From assembly GCA_030762175.1 (NCBI GenBank), contig CM060834.1, forward strand, positions 29,724,501-29,788,500: DNA of 64,000 nucleotides, written 5' to 3'. Numbering within the stretch: the first letter of the stretch is position 1; each line of letters opens with the position of its first letter. The notes beneath the pieces were generated by a model, which was given only the letters and a program-made list of their open reading frames with translations, ran no database searches and had not been told where the DNA came from. Source of the DNA: Metallyticus violacea. Its lineage: Eukaryota > Arthropoda > Insecta > Mantodea > Metallyticidae. Both the position numbers and the translations under genes were made by a program. Shown piece after piece: positions 11,860 through 23,086 of the stretch.

Positions 11860-12145
11860 AGTATTCTCTCATTCTTCTTTTCCTCCCACTCTTTCTCCTC
11901 TTTCCACCCCTTTCACAAGAAAAATTATTGAAAAATAAATAGAATTCTAACACTGTATTTATCTACTAAAAGTATCTCATATTCTCATACAACATATATC
12001 TTTAATGAGTCATTTATTTCTGTATTTTATATAACTATGTGTTTTGTACTCTGAATTTCGCTGTGTTATTTGCCTGGTAGAGTGGAGGAGAAGGGTCGCA
12101 TGGCCTTCACTTTTGCTGGAATAAATTATAATTTTATTAACAAAT
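11860..12145 (+). mobile_element. LINE 3' end fragment
   Basis: At 12065-12145 the plus strand reads GCCTGGTAGAGTGGAGGAG, then CATGGCCTTCAC and a terminal AATAAATTATAA. This is a diverged version of the reverse complement of 6893-6975, the 3' end of the minus-strand LINE. I infer a 3' UTR remnant of the same LINE group. The upstream boundary is a guess; no coding sequence remains. Confidence 0.45.
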
Positions 12146-12904
12146 TATTTAAAATTTTAAAATAGAACAAAATTAATGCGTCAGCAATAATACATCAGAA
12201 GTGCCTGAAATAATGTGAATATAACTGGTGATTGTTGCGCCTTAATGGAAAATTTTGCTTATTTAAAGTACTCATATATATTTAGGACATTTTTATAGGA
12301 GGCAATTGTAGGTATATCTATTATTATATAGCCAATAATAACTAATGACCTTAATCATAAAACAAATACAATAATGTATTACATTGAAATAATCTCCCCA
12401 AAAGTAGGAACAGAGAAAATATAAACATTTTATCATAAATTCTAAAAAGGCGTTTTTGTGAATTTATTACATATTACGATGAATTATCATATGGTTGGCA
12501 ACACTGGTACAATAACAATTAGCTTAGGGATTGTTGATTTTGGAGAAAAAGCTGAATTTTCAAATGCTTTTCTCGAATTTCGGACCATTTCTCTTGTCCA
12601 ACTGCTTTATAACTTTAAGAGAATAATAAAACTGAGCAGCTAAAAACACAAGACCTTTCTCAACCATTTTACAATAAAGTTTTGTATAATAATTAATTAG
12701 ATGTTGCTTCAGTAAAGTCAAAGGATTTAACAACTACTCTAATTTGCATAGCAAAAAGCAGCTTCAAGCCATTTACCCCAGCGAATTAAATTGCCTTCAG
12801 TAGGATAGAAAAAAATAATGACGTTCATCTGAATACTTCCACTGTTTTATAGAAGAAATTAACCTGTCCCCAATAGGGTTAGACACTCGAATAGTTTGTG
12901 CTAT

Positions 12905-12957
<53 letters not shown>

Positions 12958-13277
12958 TTACGTAAGTTAAATTACGAATTCTTCTTTCAAATGTGAAACT
13001 GTACATTGTAAACAATTGTTTAAACATTTGAAACTAACAATATTGATCTTTGATTTAGTGTTAGGACTCTATACTTTTAAACAGTTACCTAGAGTATGGA
13101 ATTGTAGAAAACCATAAACTTTGTAAGCAGAACAACAACAAGCGGAAAACAGCAAGGCACAATACGGATAACCAATTTGCAGATTTTAATTTCAGACACA
13201 AAGGGCAATCTACATAGATCCTCCAATATTTTTAATATCCTACTTCAAATAATAATATGAAAATTCGATGGATCAGT
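12146..13277. repeat. AT-rich stretch with a 49-bp poly(A) tract
   Basis: A pure A run occupies 12907-12955. No gene or dispersed repeat is recognisable around it. The run could be a retroposon tail, but nothing identifiable precedes it. Confidence 0.6.
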
Positions 13278-13609
13278 CATAAGCCATAATTGCAACTATG
13301 TTTTTCTCGCGAACATGGAACAAGACGAAAAATCTAAGATATACGATTGAAAGTGTATGGAACATATTTTCGAATGAAGTCACCAGATGGTGTATGTGAG
13401 CAGTGAGTTGTGTGCAACTTTTGCTCATATCACAATAAACCAATATTGTCCGGTGGCCTGTATTTTGCTTCTTCCCTATGAGGACTGTCTACATCCAGCC
13501 TTCCGTTGGTGGGACCATTCAGCAGAAAGTATACACTTTCAATCGTATACCTTAGATTTTTCGTGCTGTCCCTTGTTCGCGAGAAAAAAAATAGTTGCCA
13601 AGTCTTATG
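13278..13609. mobile_element. MITE-like element with ~80-bp terminal inverted repeats (copy 1)
   Basis: The left arm 13278-13358 and right arm 13531-13609 are imperfect reverse complements over about 80 bp. Each runs from CATAAG/CTTATG at the outer edge through TTTTTCTCGCGAAC, a CTAAGATATACGATTG block, to GTGTAT at the inner edge. The centre is about 170 bp with no coding potential. The right half (13445-13609) recurs at 58449-58607. Paired long inverted ends, a non-coding centre and a second copy fit a non-autonomous DNA transposon. I could not assign a superfamily or a clear target duplication. Open frames here are shadows. Confidence 0.65.
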
Positions 13610-13900
13610 ATTTATTAATCGTATCAATAAGAAATACTAAAACAAGGTTTTCCGAGGACGCAAGTTTAGAAGTATAAATAAGTGTAGAATTAAGGAATAC
13701 GATATGTTTAGATAATCTAAGAGAAACACACAATACCATAACAAAAGAGTATGTAATTAACGGTATAACTAACCACAATTTTTAAAATTGTATTACCACC
13801 TTCCAAGAATTAGATCTAAAGCCTATTCCATATCCTGATGGAGCAACCATTCAAGGTTGCTCCATTCAACAAAGGTTTGGGTCTTTCATTTCGCTCTACA

Positions 13901-13902
<2 letters not shown>

Positions 13903-13943
<41 letters not shown>

Positions 13944-13948
13944 TGGAT
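13903..13948. repeat. (AAT)n microsatellite
   Basis: AAT/ATA triplets run without break to about 13943, directly next to the A-tail side of a minus-oriented SINE1. Such tracts often grow from a retroposon tail. Confidence 0.9.
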
Positions 13949-14228
13949 TATTTAAATAGTGTTTAATGCCCATTTTAACTACACAGGTATCACAGGCGGC
14001 GACACTAATGATACATGAGATGAAATGATAAAATGAGAAAGGATTTTCTTTTTAAAGGAGGAAGCATTCCAGGCCTAAGTTTAGGGCAACTCCCCGGCAT
14101 TTGCCATTTATGAGGGCTGAGGAAAACATGAAAAAAACCTCAGTAGGGAGGACGGTCCTGGCGGGAATCGAACCGCAGACCTCCCGCTCAGAGTTCGCGC
14201 CTTAACAACTTCGGCCACCCGTAGCGGT
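13949..14228 (-). mobile_element. SINE1 copy, minus orientation
   Basis: Full-length but diverged SINE1. The tRNA-like head is at the right end (14160-14228, B box seen as GGGAATCGAACCGC), the body blocks CCAGGCCTAAGTTTAGGG and GGCATTTGCCATTTATGAGG are present, and the 3' end is at the left (GTGTTTAATGCCC), next to the AAT tract. Confidence 0.82.
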
Positions 14229-14494
14229 TTTACATTTCAAAGACAATATCACAATTACGAGAATAATACCATATAAACCTATGGTAAGATGAAAAAGAAT
14301 ATAAAAAGGTGCCTAGTAAACATGAATAATGCAAATGAATAACGAAAAATATTAACGTAATAACATGAATAATATTAATATTAAAAACAATTGAAAAAAC
14401 AACTCATACTCAAATATATGTAAATAATTTATACGTTAAGACATTGGACATGAAATGGGCACTAATTTTGTTCAGGAGCTTCTTATTTGGTTTA

Positions 14495-14660
14495 TGGAGT
14501 TATTTAACGTGCCGTAAATCTAAAACACGGGAACCAGAGCTTATGATCCCTTCCGGAGGACTTGCATTTGACATTTCTACGTGCAGAAAAGTCTGTCGAC
14601 CTCGGCCGATTTTTAACGTGCGAAACTTAGGACCAGAACATAGTGCGGCATATTATATAA
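14495..14660 (-). mobile_element. Diverged SINE3-like fragment
   Basis: The plus strand shows AACGTGCCGTAAATCTA, then CCCTTCCGGAGGACTTGC, then GTCGACCTCGGCCG, in the order found in the minus-oriented SINE3 at 53806-54094. The tRNA-like B box is damaged. It is probably an old or related family member. The open frame at 14444-14698 is a by-product. Confidence 0.45.
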
Positions 14661-15039
14661 GGAAAACAGTTAATGAAATGATAGAGTATGAAAAATAAAT
14701 CGGAGCGAAACCTCATACATGAGAGATAGCTGGAGGCAGCCCAAATTAGGTTCCCATGCCTAATGTTAGGCAAAGTCAGAACAGAGCGGTAAGAAATATA
14801 TTGTTATTTTAGTTATTTTGGTTGGTAAACGCCTGGGTGCAGCTCTTACAGGGGAAATGTAACCGTAACAACAGGAAAGAGGGAGAGATGTTTTTATTTT
14901 AGTATTTTTATATTTATCAAAAGCATAAAATGATACTCTATTTGAAATTGATAATAATAAGCACTAATCTTGTTGAAAATTCTGTCTCCCAGCGGCAATA
15001 CATTGGGGTATACTTCTGTATTCCATATACATTTTCGTA
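14661..15039. other. No gene seen
   Basis: AT-rich sequence. The minus-strand open frame beginning at 15193 crosses into this stretch, but it is out of frame with the transposase reading described next. Confidence 0.45.
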
Positions 15040-15412
15040 AAAACACGGCAGCTTTTAACCTGCTTCTTGTCACTGAGAGATCTTGTCTCTCGTAACTTTT
15101 TAACAAGTTGGCGAACAGTTTCTCTATACGGAATATGATTGCCAGGGTTATTTTCTTATGAATTGCCTTACACTTCTCTGCAACAATCCGCATTCATACA
15201 TGTATCGTACATAAAATCCAATTCTTCAAGATATATTTACGTAGTGACACAACTAACGAAGAAAAATTATTAATCATTTATACACAATGAAAACACCGAC
15301 TAAAACTCGAATGCACAACTATTACTCGCATTACACGACCTTGACATCTGGCTTCTCCCAGTATGCAGCCGCGTTCTACCGGCCCATAACTCAAATAACC
15401 TCACTATAGTAG
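15040..15412 (-). pseudogene. DUF4817-type transposase N-terminal fragment with its 5' terminal region (repeat B copy 2)
   Basis: On the minus strand, 15412 starts GAGGTTATTTGAGTTATGGG and CCGG-rich sequence shared with repeat B copies 1, 3 and 4. It then reads into a coding-like stretch near 15150-15050: PGNHIPYRETVRQLVKKL, then RETRSLSDKK and VKSCRVFT. This matches the helix-turn-helix style of DUF4817-type transposases (family form PGxxIPxRxTIxxLVxKFRETGSVxDKK). The catalytic domain is gone. It links repeat B to this transposon group. The long open frame at 14894-15193 is in a different frame and is probably chance. Confidence 0.5.
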
Positions 15413-17997
15413 AGAATAGTGGAAGGTAATCCTACAAGTACACACTGCAATACCCAGATTTTGATAATGCGAAGAAGAAATATAAATATCAAAGTATTTA
15501 GTGTTTTCAACGAAAAAACTTGCGCAGTACCTTCGTTAATATTATTACAATTTTTATTTGCACGTTTTGAGTACTCTCTTCTTTGTTAAAAGTCTGTTTC
15601 CCTATTTAAATATGGAAGTATGGCAGTAAGCGGTGCATTGTCATAATTAGAGTGACCTATGTTATACTAAACGCTTTCTATTATAAATGTTCTTAGAGCA
15701 ATTTCATTAAATCAATATGAACTTGATAAATAAAAGAACTAACTCACTACTGTTAATTTATTTTCCACGTATTTATTATCAAGTGGTCGCAGTAATGGTG
15801 TTTCTCTTGAAGCCCACGAACCATACATCCTATCATGTGGTAGCAGAAAGTCAAAGGTGCAACGTATGACAGTTGAGTGGTGTAATGTCATTCTGCAATT
15901 ACAACTTCATTTTAAGGAAACTTGAAGGGGAGTATTAAGGCTGCTTCATCACACATCAAATGTGTGCCGATATTATTTCACAAAGAAAGCAAACTTGCGA
16001 CCACAAGATATCTTTTTGCTAACAGTTCGATGCTGTGAACATTATTTCATTTTGTGAAATACGTAATAGATCTGTACCACATATAGCACATTAATTTACT
16101 TGTTTCTATACCATGATGCATTTCCATAAATAAATTACAGGTGTCTCTACCATATTTCAGCATAGAGGGAGTAAGTCATCCAGATTAGGATCTGATAAGG
16201 ATAGGGAACTGTGAGGGATACGAAAAAAGTTATAAATTACAGTCACTTTAACAAATAACTATGCTTTTCTGACATGACTGCACTTATATACGTGACTTAC
16301 ACCTTATTTGAATACTGCTGTTCTTTTAAAAGGTAAAAATATCGTTTTTAAGACGTGTTTCATCTATTACAATACGGGTTAGTTTAGAATTTAGAGTCAA
16401 GAAACCTGGGTGGCAAAACATGTGAGGAAAGAATACCCTTAAAAACAACCACAGCGTGCTTTACAACGCTACATGATTTATGAATACTGTTCTGCATAGC
16501 TAGCTAAATTTAGAGTGTACGTGTTTCTGTACGCGAGCGCTAATTTCCGCTTGGAAATAACCCGTTTCCATTTTTAAATAAACGTACACAGATGTGCTGT
16601 GGAGATTGGAAGGGGTCAATGACGTTGCCACCTCTAGGCTGTAAAATGTTAATGTCTTAGCACGTAAATTTTAAGACAAAAATAATTATAAATAAATAAT
16701 AATAATTCGACTGTTGAATCCTGGGTATATCAAAATCCACTTTGGCATAGAGCCTAGTTCACATAAGAAAACTACCGAACGTTTTAGGTCCGGTAAGTTA
16801 AGAGCTGCGTTATATGCTTTCGTCATATTTTAAGTTATTTCAAAGTTCGTATCTTAACAGATTTGTGCGTACCAGCGGTGCAAGAAGTCTAGGTTGGGTC
16901 CAGCCTGGTCTCTTTAGTTATTTTAAATTGCCCTCTTCTTAAGATTATGTCAATTCCTTCATTAATATAGCGAGAGTTATTTTTTCATCTATGTGTAATA
17001 CAAAAGTTGATTCAGCACGTCGCAGACGGAGAGAGTAGAGTTAATGTGCTTTTGTGATATTTTTTCTATATTGTGGTTACACTGTTTTATAAACAGGAAC
17101 CAGGTAAGAAATATGTGAAGCGAACGACAATCAATTGAAATGCAGCGAACGAAAAAAAATTTACCTTATTTTGAATCCAATTTTGCCGACTGTCATCAAA
17201 GTTACCCAAATTTGGACCTTAATTTTCAAAAAGAAATGCCAAGGTGTATCTGAAAAGAGGAAAAATTTTGTAGCCATGGGCTGCTTTGAAAAACATGCAA
17301 GCAACCTCTTAAAGCAGGTTATTTGAATTGAAATCAAATCATGAGGAATGCAAAAAAAGCAGATAAATGCAATAGAAATTGCAACTAAATGGGTTCTTGT
17401 ACTAAACTATTCGATCCAAATACTTATTAAATCTTTATACCGTTCTTTAGAGTTTTTCCACAGCAAAATGATACACTATCGGATATCGGAGATTGATAAA
17501 TTAAGTACCTAAAATTAGAAGCTCATTTGCCAAAAATGTTTTATTAATTACTCACGGAAAAACGCTTGAAAACAAATGACAGAAAATAAACCATAATTTA
17601 AGCACACTTTTAATTAATTAATACACAAAACACGAAAGACTAACATTGCATAATTAGTTTTATGCATTAATTAATTAGAATGTGTTTAAAATATATCTGC
17701 CCGGTTTATTTGCTCTCATTTTCTTTCAGGCGTTTTCACCAAAGTAAGTACTTCTTAAAATGTAATAAACTAAAAATTAACAACGGGAATCAAATGACCG
17801 AGTGCGAAACAAAACCAACTTGAATGAAACAACACTTCTATTTCTGTTTTAAAATTACACAAAAGTTTAAATATATATTCACGACACATGTAAATAAAAA
17901 GGTGGATGCAGGTCAATATAAATTAATATTTTGTTGCAAAAATAATACATGGTCTTTGGCCTTCGAGAGCTGACACACCAAGGAAGTAAGGAAAGAT
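15413..17997. other. AT-rich stretch, no gene or known repeat seen
   Basis: I read both strands and found no domain motif, tRNA-like head or tandem array. Open frames are all short (longest 63 codons at 17135-17326) and unremarkable. Confidence 0.55.
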
Positions 17998-18330
17998 ATA
18001 TTTATTATTAATTTAATTCATCTATCGAGATTTGTAATTTGATCGAATGTAAATGTAATTAAAAGTGTGTTTAATGTCTACTATTTATTTAATGTAGGCA
18101 TACTATGGAATAAAAATGTTTGCAATATTTTGTTCGCTTTATTATTAATTTGAGATTTGTAACTTGATCAAATGTAAAAATAAAAAAGTGTTTTTAATGA
18201 GTAATAATATTATTTGTTTAATGATGGCGTACTATTTTTTTTATTAGTGTTTCACGTCCGTTTTCCCTACTGAGGCACCACAGGCGTTGGCGTGCTATGA
18301 AATAAACATTTTCCCATATGTATATTCCTT
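17998..18330. repeat. Degenerate ~120-bp tandem repeat interrupted by a SINE1 end
   Basis: Two imperfect units are visible. Shared blocks are TTTATTATTAATTT, GAGATTTGTAA.TTGATC, AAATGTAA and GGC.TACTATG.AATAAA. A third unit start (CTATGAAATAAACATTTT at 18294) lies beyond the inserted SINE1 fragment. Confidence 0.6.
18236..18288 (-). mobile_element. Heavily 5'-truncated SINE1 with target duplication
   Basis: Only the 3' end of SINE1 is present: a T run, then TTAGTGTTTCACGTCCGTT and TGAGGCACCACAGGCG. It is flanked by near-identical 10-bp repeats GGCGTACTAT (18226-18235) and GGCGTGCTAT (18289-18298). This looks like a 5'-truncated retroposition of about 50 bp. Confidence 0.75.
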
Positions 18331-18545
18331 ATTTAAGGAATATATATTGCAAAATGTTTCATTTTACCTCCAATGTCCTTATTTGAAATGTCCTAACGAT
18401 GACGATACTCTGCGCATTTTTACTTTAATTACACTGCTATTTAACGATGTACATGCCTTAAATGTGCTTTATTTTCCCAAGCGTGCAATCACGATCTTAA
18501 ATTTTAGTCTCTAGGCTGCAATCCTTGTAGTAACAAATATTTACA

Positions 18546-18560
18546 TAGGTTAGGTTAGGT
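18546..18560. repeat. Short TTAGG-type array
   Basis: TAGGTTAGGTTAGGT is three units of the common insect telomere repeat. It is too short to mean a telomere and may be chance. Confidence 0.5.
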
Positions 18561-19323
18561 ATACACTTAAATTTGATTTACGAAATTTTCCTTAATTCAG
18601 TTTTACCTCTTACACTTTCTTCACTGCTTTGTTACTTAGTGCATTTCTTGTAGTTGTTAACAACCGCATCGTCAACATATTCATTATACTCCATCGCAAT
18701 TTTCTTCTTCTTCTTCGTCTGATTTCTCGGAGCAATGGGTTGGTTACTAACTTTAAATGATTTCAGTTTATCTCCTCCTGTCAATTGCCATGCTTTATGC
18801 AACATTTTGCTTTGTTTCATACTTTTTTTCCATAATTGCACCGAGACCGATTACATTTACCAGAATGAAGGTATCAATAATAGACAAAATGGTAAAAAAT
18901 GTGGTCCCTGCTGTTAATTACATGACTTTTTAAATTTGGTTTGTTGCAATCATCTGGTTTATTACAGTGGTTTATATATGGAAGTAAATCAACAGTAACA
19001 TGTTAATTCATTTTGTTTTATTAAGATAATACTGATTTGCGAATTAACACCAGGGACTTGTATAATAGAAAGTGTTTAGTACAACATAGGTTGCTCTTGC
19101 ACGTCTTAATTATGGCATTTCAACGCATAATACCATATTCACATTTCCTAAATAGCAATAATTAAAGGAGGAGTGCATAAAGAATATACATAGTGCAAAT
19201 TTTGCAGTTAATGATGAAACTGTTGTGTGTAAGTGTATGAAGCATTTCATATTAACATTTCAAATTAGGGAAGACATTTTCCTTATGTAATTTTCCCTAA
19301 TATGCCATTATATTTGTCATGAG
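18561..19323. other. AT-rich stretch, no gene seen
   Basis: No recognisable coding or repeat motif. Short open frames overlap on opposite strands at 18632-18917 and look like chance. Confidence 0.5.
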
Positions 19324-19628
19324 TTTTTTTAATGTTGTTTAACGCCTGTTTAAACTACTGAGGCATCACAGGCGGTGAACACTGATGATACATGAGATGA
19401 AAATATGTGAAATTGAGAAATAATTTTTTTTTAAAGGAAGGAAGTGTTCCAGGCCTAAGTTTAAGGTACCCTCCTGATATTTGCCATTTATGAGGATTGA
19501 AGAAAACCTGCAAAAAAAAAAAAAAAAAAAAATTCAGTCAGGTAGAACGGTCTTGGCAGAAATCGAACCCCAGACTTCTTTCCGCTCACGAGCCCGCGTC
19601 TTAACGACCTTCGGCTACCTGTGCCGGT
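19324..19628 (-). mobile_element. SINE1 copy, minus orientation
   Basis: All SINE1 blocks are present, with an internal A run at 19512-19530 that has expanded within the CTGGAAAAAAACC segment. The tRNA-like head is at the right (19560-19628). No clear target duplication. The minus-strand open frame at 19488-19751 is a shadow of this SINE. Confidence 0.82.
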
Positions 19629-20379
19629 CTCAGTAATGGCTAGCAATGAAAGGAAAGATCCAGAAGAGCATATGATGTGGATTTTGGAGTGAGATGAAAA
19701 GAGTTTTAATGAATGGTGTGAGCAGAATGTTACGTTTTGACTTCTTTGCAAGTGAGGTTAAGACAAGACGGTACCCCCGTTTATGACTATTGCCAAAGTA
19801 GACAATGCCCTATTCTTTAAAACAGGCACAATAAATGTGATGCTGTTCCATCAATGTTGATTAGTTTTAATGTATCCAGTAATTTGGAATTTAGTATACG
19901 TTATGAAGATTTGTGCCTTCTTGTGGAGAAGTTTATGATATATATTATTTTATAATTTATTTATATATGAGAAATGTTGTTTGTAAGCAATTTCAGATTC
20001 TTAAAAACCATCGAAATATTTTCCAATGAGAAATAATGTCATCTTGTAAATTTAATACTTCGTAAAAGTTTCGTATTTGCTATTGGCAGTAATAAAGCGA
20101 CTTCATCATCAAGAACTTAAGGAACAGATCTTAGTAGTAATCATTTTTAAAAACTTAATGACAATGATGAAATGGAGAGAAGAGCGCATTGAAAAGAAAA
20201 GAAATAAATCACTCATTATTATATTTAATGTATAAAGGAAAGAGCATTCTTGACAACTATGGCTATGAAATATAAATACCAAATGTCCGAAGAAGGAGAT
20301 AAGAGAAAACATGAAGAGTTGACAGAAGAAGTTTTTAAAGACATCTGAAAGGTGTGCTTCTGGTTGATAAGGCACATGG

Positions 20380-21010
20380 GCTTATTAATACATTTGCACA
20401 TATGTACAGTTAACTACAGTTAGACAAGTTTGAAGTTGGTAGCAAGTATCTGTATGGCTGTAGGCGTGAATTGCAAAGCTCCAACAAGTACAATGCGGAT
20501 GACATTTGTATCTCAGCAGCCGAACGATCTCTTGGAACCTTAACCTCGCTTCATTCCAACAGGAAGACCTAGAAACCAAACCTGGATCTGATAACGTAAG
20601 AAAATGACCCACTTAAGCCCTGATGCAGCTGCCCTTGAGGGTCTAATGCGGGGATGACGAATTCCTGACGTTCTTTTTAACCTTGTTAGCCCATATGACC
20701 CGTTTCCCCCAAGAGATTCGTCAACTATGCGCGAGGCAAGGTCAGCACCTGCATATGTGTGTGCTTTACAAGGTTTTATGGTAACACCGCCATGGTTCAC
20801 CATCTTAGCATCGTAAAAAGGACAGACCATTTTGCACCGTGCATAACGACGCTATAGCGGCGGTATTGGGTGACCCAGGCACATATGGGTACCCGGATAC
20901 CGTGCAGCTGTCTAGGGTAAGGGCGTTGGTGATTGGCAGCATCGTCTTCCGTTTCCTTTTTCTTGGTACACTTCAGTGCCAGATGGGATATTAAATGGCA
21001 AGAAAGAACA
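20380..21010. other. GC-richer segment of unknown nature
   Basis: Between about 20460 and 20990 the base composition is clearly less AT-rich than the flanks. Two overlapping minus-strand open frames (20540-20830 and 20797-21015) run through it. Their translations contain no motif I recognise, and there is no tRNA-like box or reverse-transcriptase signature. It could be an old exon, an untranslated exon, or part of an unlisted element. Confidence 0.3.
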
Positions 21011-21142
21011 ATCATAGCTATTTACAATAGTAAAGAGTGCATGATATCTATTTCAATCTTTGGAGTTTTTGTAACTCCTCTCCTCTTGTGTAGATATCTT
21101 CAAAAGTAAACTACTCATTATATTGTTAGTTCCGTACAATGG

Positions 21143-21449
21143 AAAAATGTTACCCAATTTGACAACTATCTGTTCTTCATCATAGTAAGAGTGTACGTTT
21201 ATAATTTATTAATTATGTTGGTACATTTTAGAAGAGGCACGTTGTGTAAACATAGTAAAATAAATAATACAAAAGAGGGAATAACAACATAACACGAAAA
21301 ATGTTACCCGATTTGACAACTATCTGTTCATCATAGTAAGAGTGCACGTTTATAATTTATCAATTATGTTGGTACATTTTAGAAGAGGCACGTTGTGTAA
21401 ACATAGTAAAATAAATAATATAAAAGAGGGAATAATAACATAACACGAA
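21143..21449. repeat. Two-copy tandem duplication, ~154-bp unit
   Basis: Unit 1 is 21143-21296 and unit 2 is 21297-21449. Both run from AAAAATGTTACCC through AGAAGAGGCACGTTGTG to ACATAACACGAA. They differ by only a few substitutions and a 3-bp indel (TTCTTCATCATAG against TTCATCATAG), so the duplication is fairly recent. No coding function is visible. Confidence 0.9.
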
Positions 21450-22789
21450 TAGAGACAGAATCAGAGTGGTACTTTGGAATTAAATTAAAACTAAAGTGAA
21501 GGATATTGAAAAAGAGTATTTATGGACTACCCGTAATGATAAAAAATGCCTCAAAACTACGCATAACATTTAAGATATGACTGAGCAGAGAAAAATATAA
21601 TGAAATCTATGATAAAGTAGGAAGAGAAGGAATAGCTTGGTTTAGATCCGGAGTGATATTCAATTGAGATAGGAAGGGATCTATAAAATAAAAAGGTTCA
21701 AATATGTGGTAAATTAAATTGAATTAAATTGTATATTGGAATGTGAACTGACCCAATTATGCAGAATATTTTTCCCTCTTCAATGTGGGGTAAGTTACCG
21801 AAGATTATAAGAGATAGGAGAATTTTAAATTGAAGATCAGAATACACATACAAATATAAAGAAGGCAAGGAGCTATTTAGCAAAAAATGAGGATAAAACA
21901 TATAAACACACTTAACGAGAGTAATAATAAAACACACAAAAAATACCAGATAAGAATTATATGCATGAATAGTTGTTAAAAGTTTTAAATATATACCCAT
22001 TACATATACAACTACTGTATAAAATGTAAAGGAGAATGGAATAAATGCAACCCTGCCTATATAATCTGTTTGTTTCTATGTATGTCAATATTGTATCTAT
22101 TGGTTGATTTAAAGTTATTTGGACCAGTCTACGATTTTTTATTTAGATACAAGACATGTAGGTTCAATATTTAACATTTGCAATGTAAAATGACACATTC
22201 AATTAAGAAAATATTTTAAAATTGACCTATTGTTTTAATTACAGTTATATTTGCTGATTATCAAGTATTATTATATGACTGTAAAAATAAGATTCAGTTC
22301 AAATCAGATCAATCCCGTAGCAGCATTTTCCGTGTTAAAATGTATCACTTGAAGCCGATCCAGTAGTTGACACACAATCGAAAAGATCTCTTAAATTTAT
22401 TTTATGTCTTTTAGCTATCATTCACCCATATTCAATTTTTGTCACATGTCAACTTGGTCTAGTAACATGGATTCTCTTACAAAGTAAAGAACTTCATTTT
22501 GAATCTGTTTGGCTTTGCTAAATCTCATTTTAAAACCCAGTTTTACATCCAAAATAATATAATAGCGGCAGTAGAATATCGTTTCATCGCGCTACTTTCT
22601 TTAACAGTTATATTCGTCCAACATAGATTAGTAATTGGGATCAAAGATACTGGGCATCTAACATTAAAAGAGGTTTAAAAGCATTAAGATGAGATGAAAT
22701 TGGGAGAAGGGAGCTAGGTACAAAAAATGACAGGGAAATTAACCAACAGGATACAGAGGCAGAATGCAGAGGGAAAATAGCACTTAGAC
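21450..22789. other. AT-rich stretch, no gene seen
   Basis: No motif recognised on either strand. The 100-codon minus frame at 21698-22000 is hydrophobic and low-complexity, as expected from AT-rich DNA. Confidence 0.5.
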
Positions 22790-23086
22790 AATGAACTCAA
22801 ACTTAGATGGGGCATAGGTGATTAAAATAACAGATGATGCTGTCCAGAGAATATATGTGGAGACAGAGAAAACCGGCAGCACATTCTAATGGACAGTCCA
22901 AGCATCGGACAGTGTATTTTGACTGCGCTTGGTGCTAAGTTTGCTAAATCGAATAAGGATAGGTTAGCATGTTGGGATATGTTTGTAAAGGAAGACAACT
23001 GGCTAAAGCTTGGTTCTTTTCTATGCAAACTTCTTGGAGTAGACGGGCACTTTTCAGTAAGTGAGTATTTGAGTGCTTGTGCTTAG
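22790..23086 (+). pseudogene. LINE ORF2 C-terminal zinc-knuckle fragment
   Basis: From about 22840 the plus strand reads in one frame CPENICGDRENRQHILMDSP. This resembles the CxxC-G-E-x-E-T-x-x-HILxDCP knuckle that follows the RNase H or C-terminal region in R1/jockey/L1-like LINE proteins. A downstream stretch RLACWDMFVKEDNWLKL and a short hydrophobic tail to a stop at 23084 fit the end of such a protein. The region before 22840 is too decayed to read. A comparable tail (CGGEEEWVHILF, then LTCWDLFTG) is at 61275-61500 on the minus strand. Confidence 0.5.

Noticed and set aside
18546..18560. TTAGG units as evidence for a telomere
   Set aside because: Only three units; no array and no chromosome-end context.
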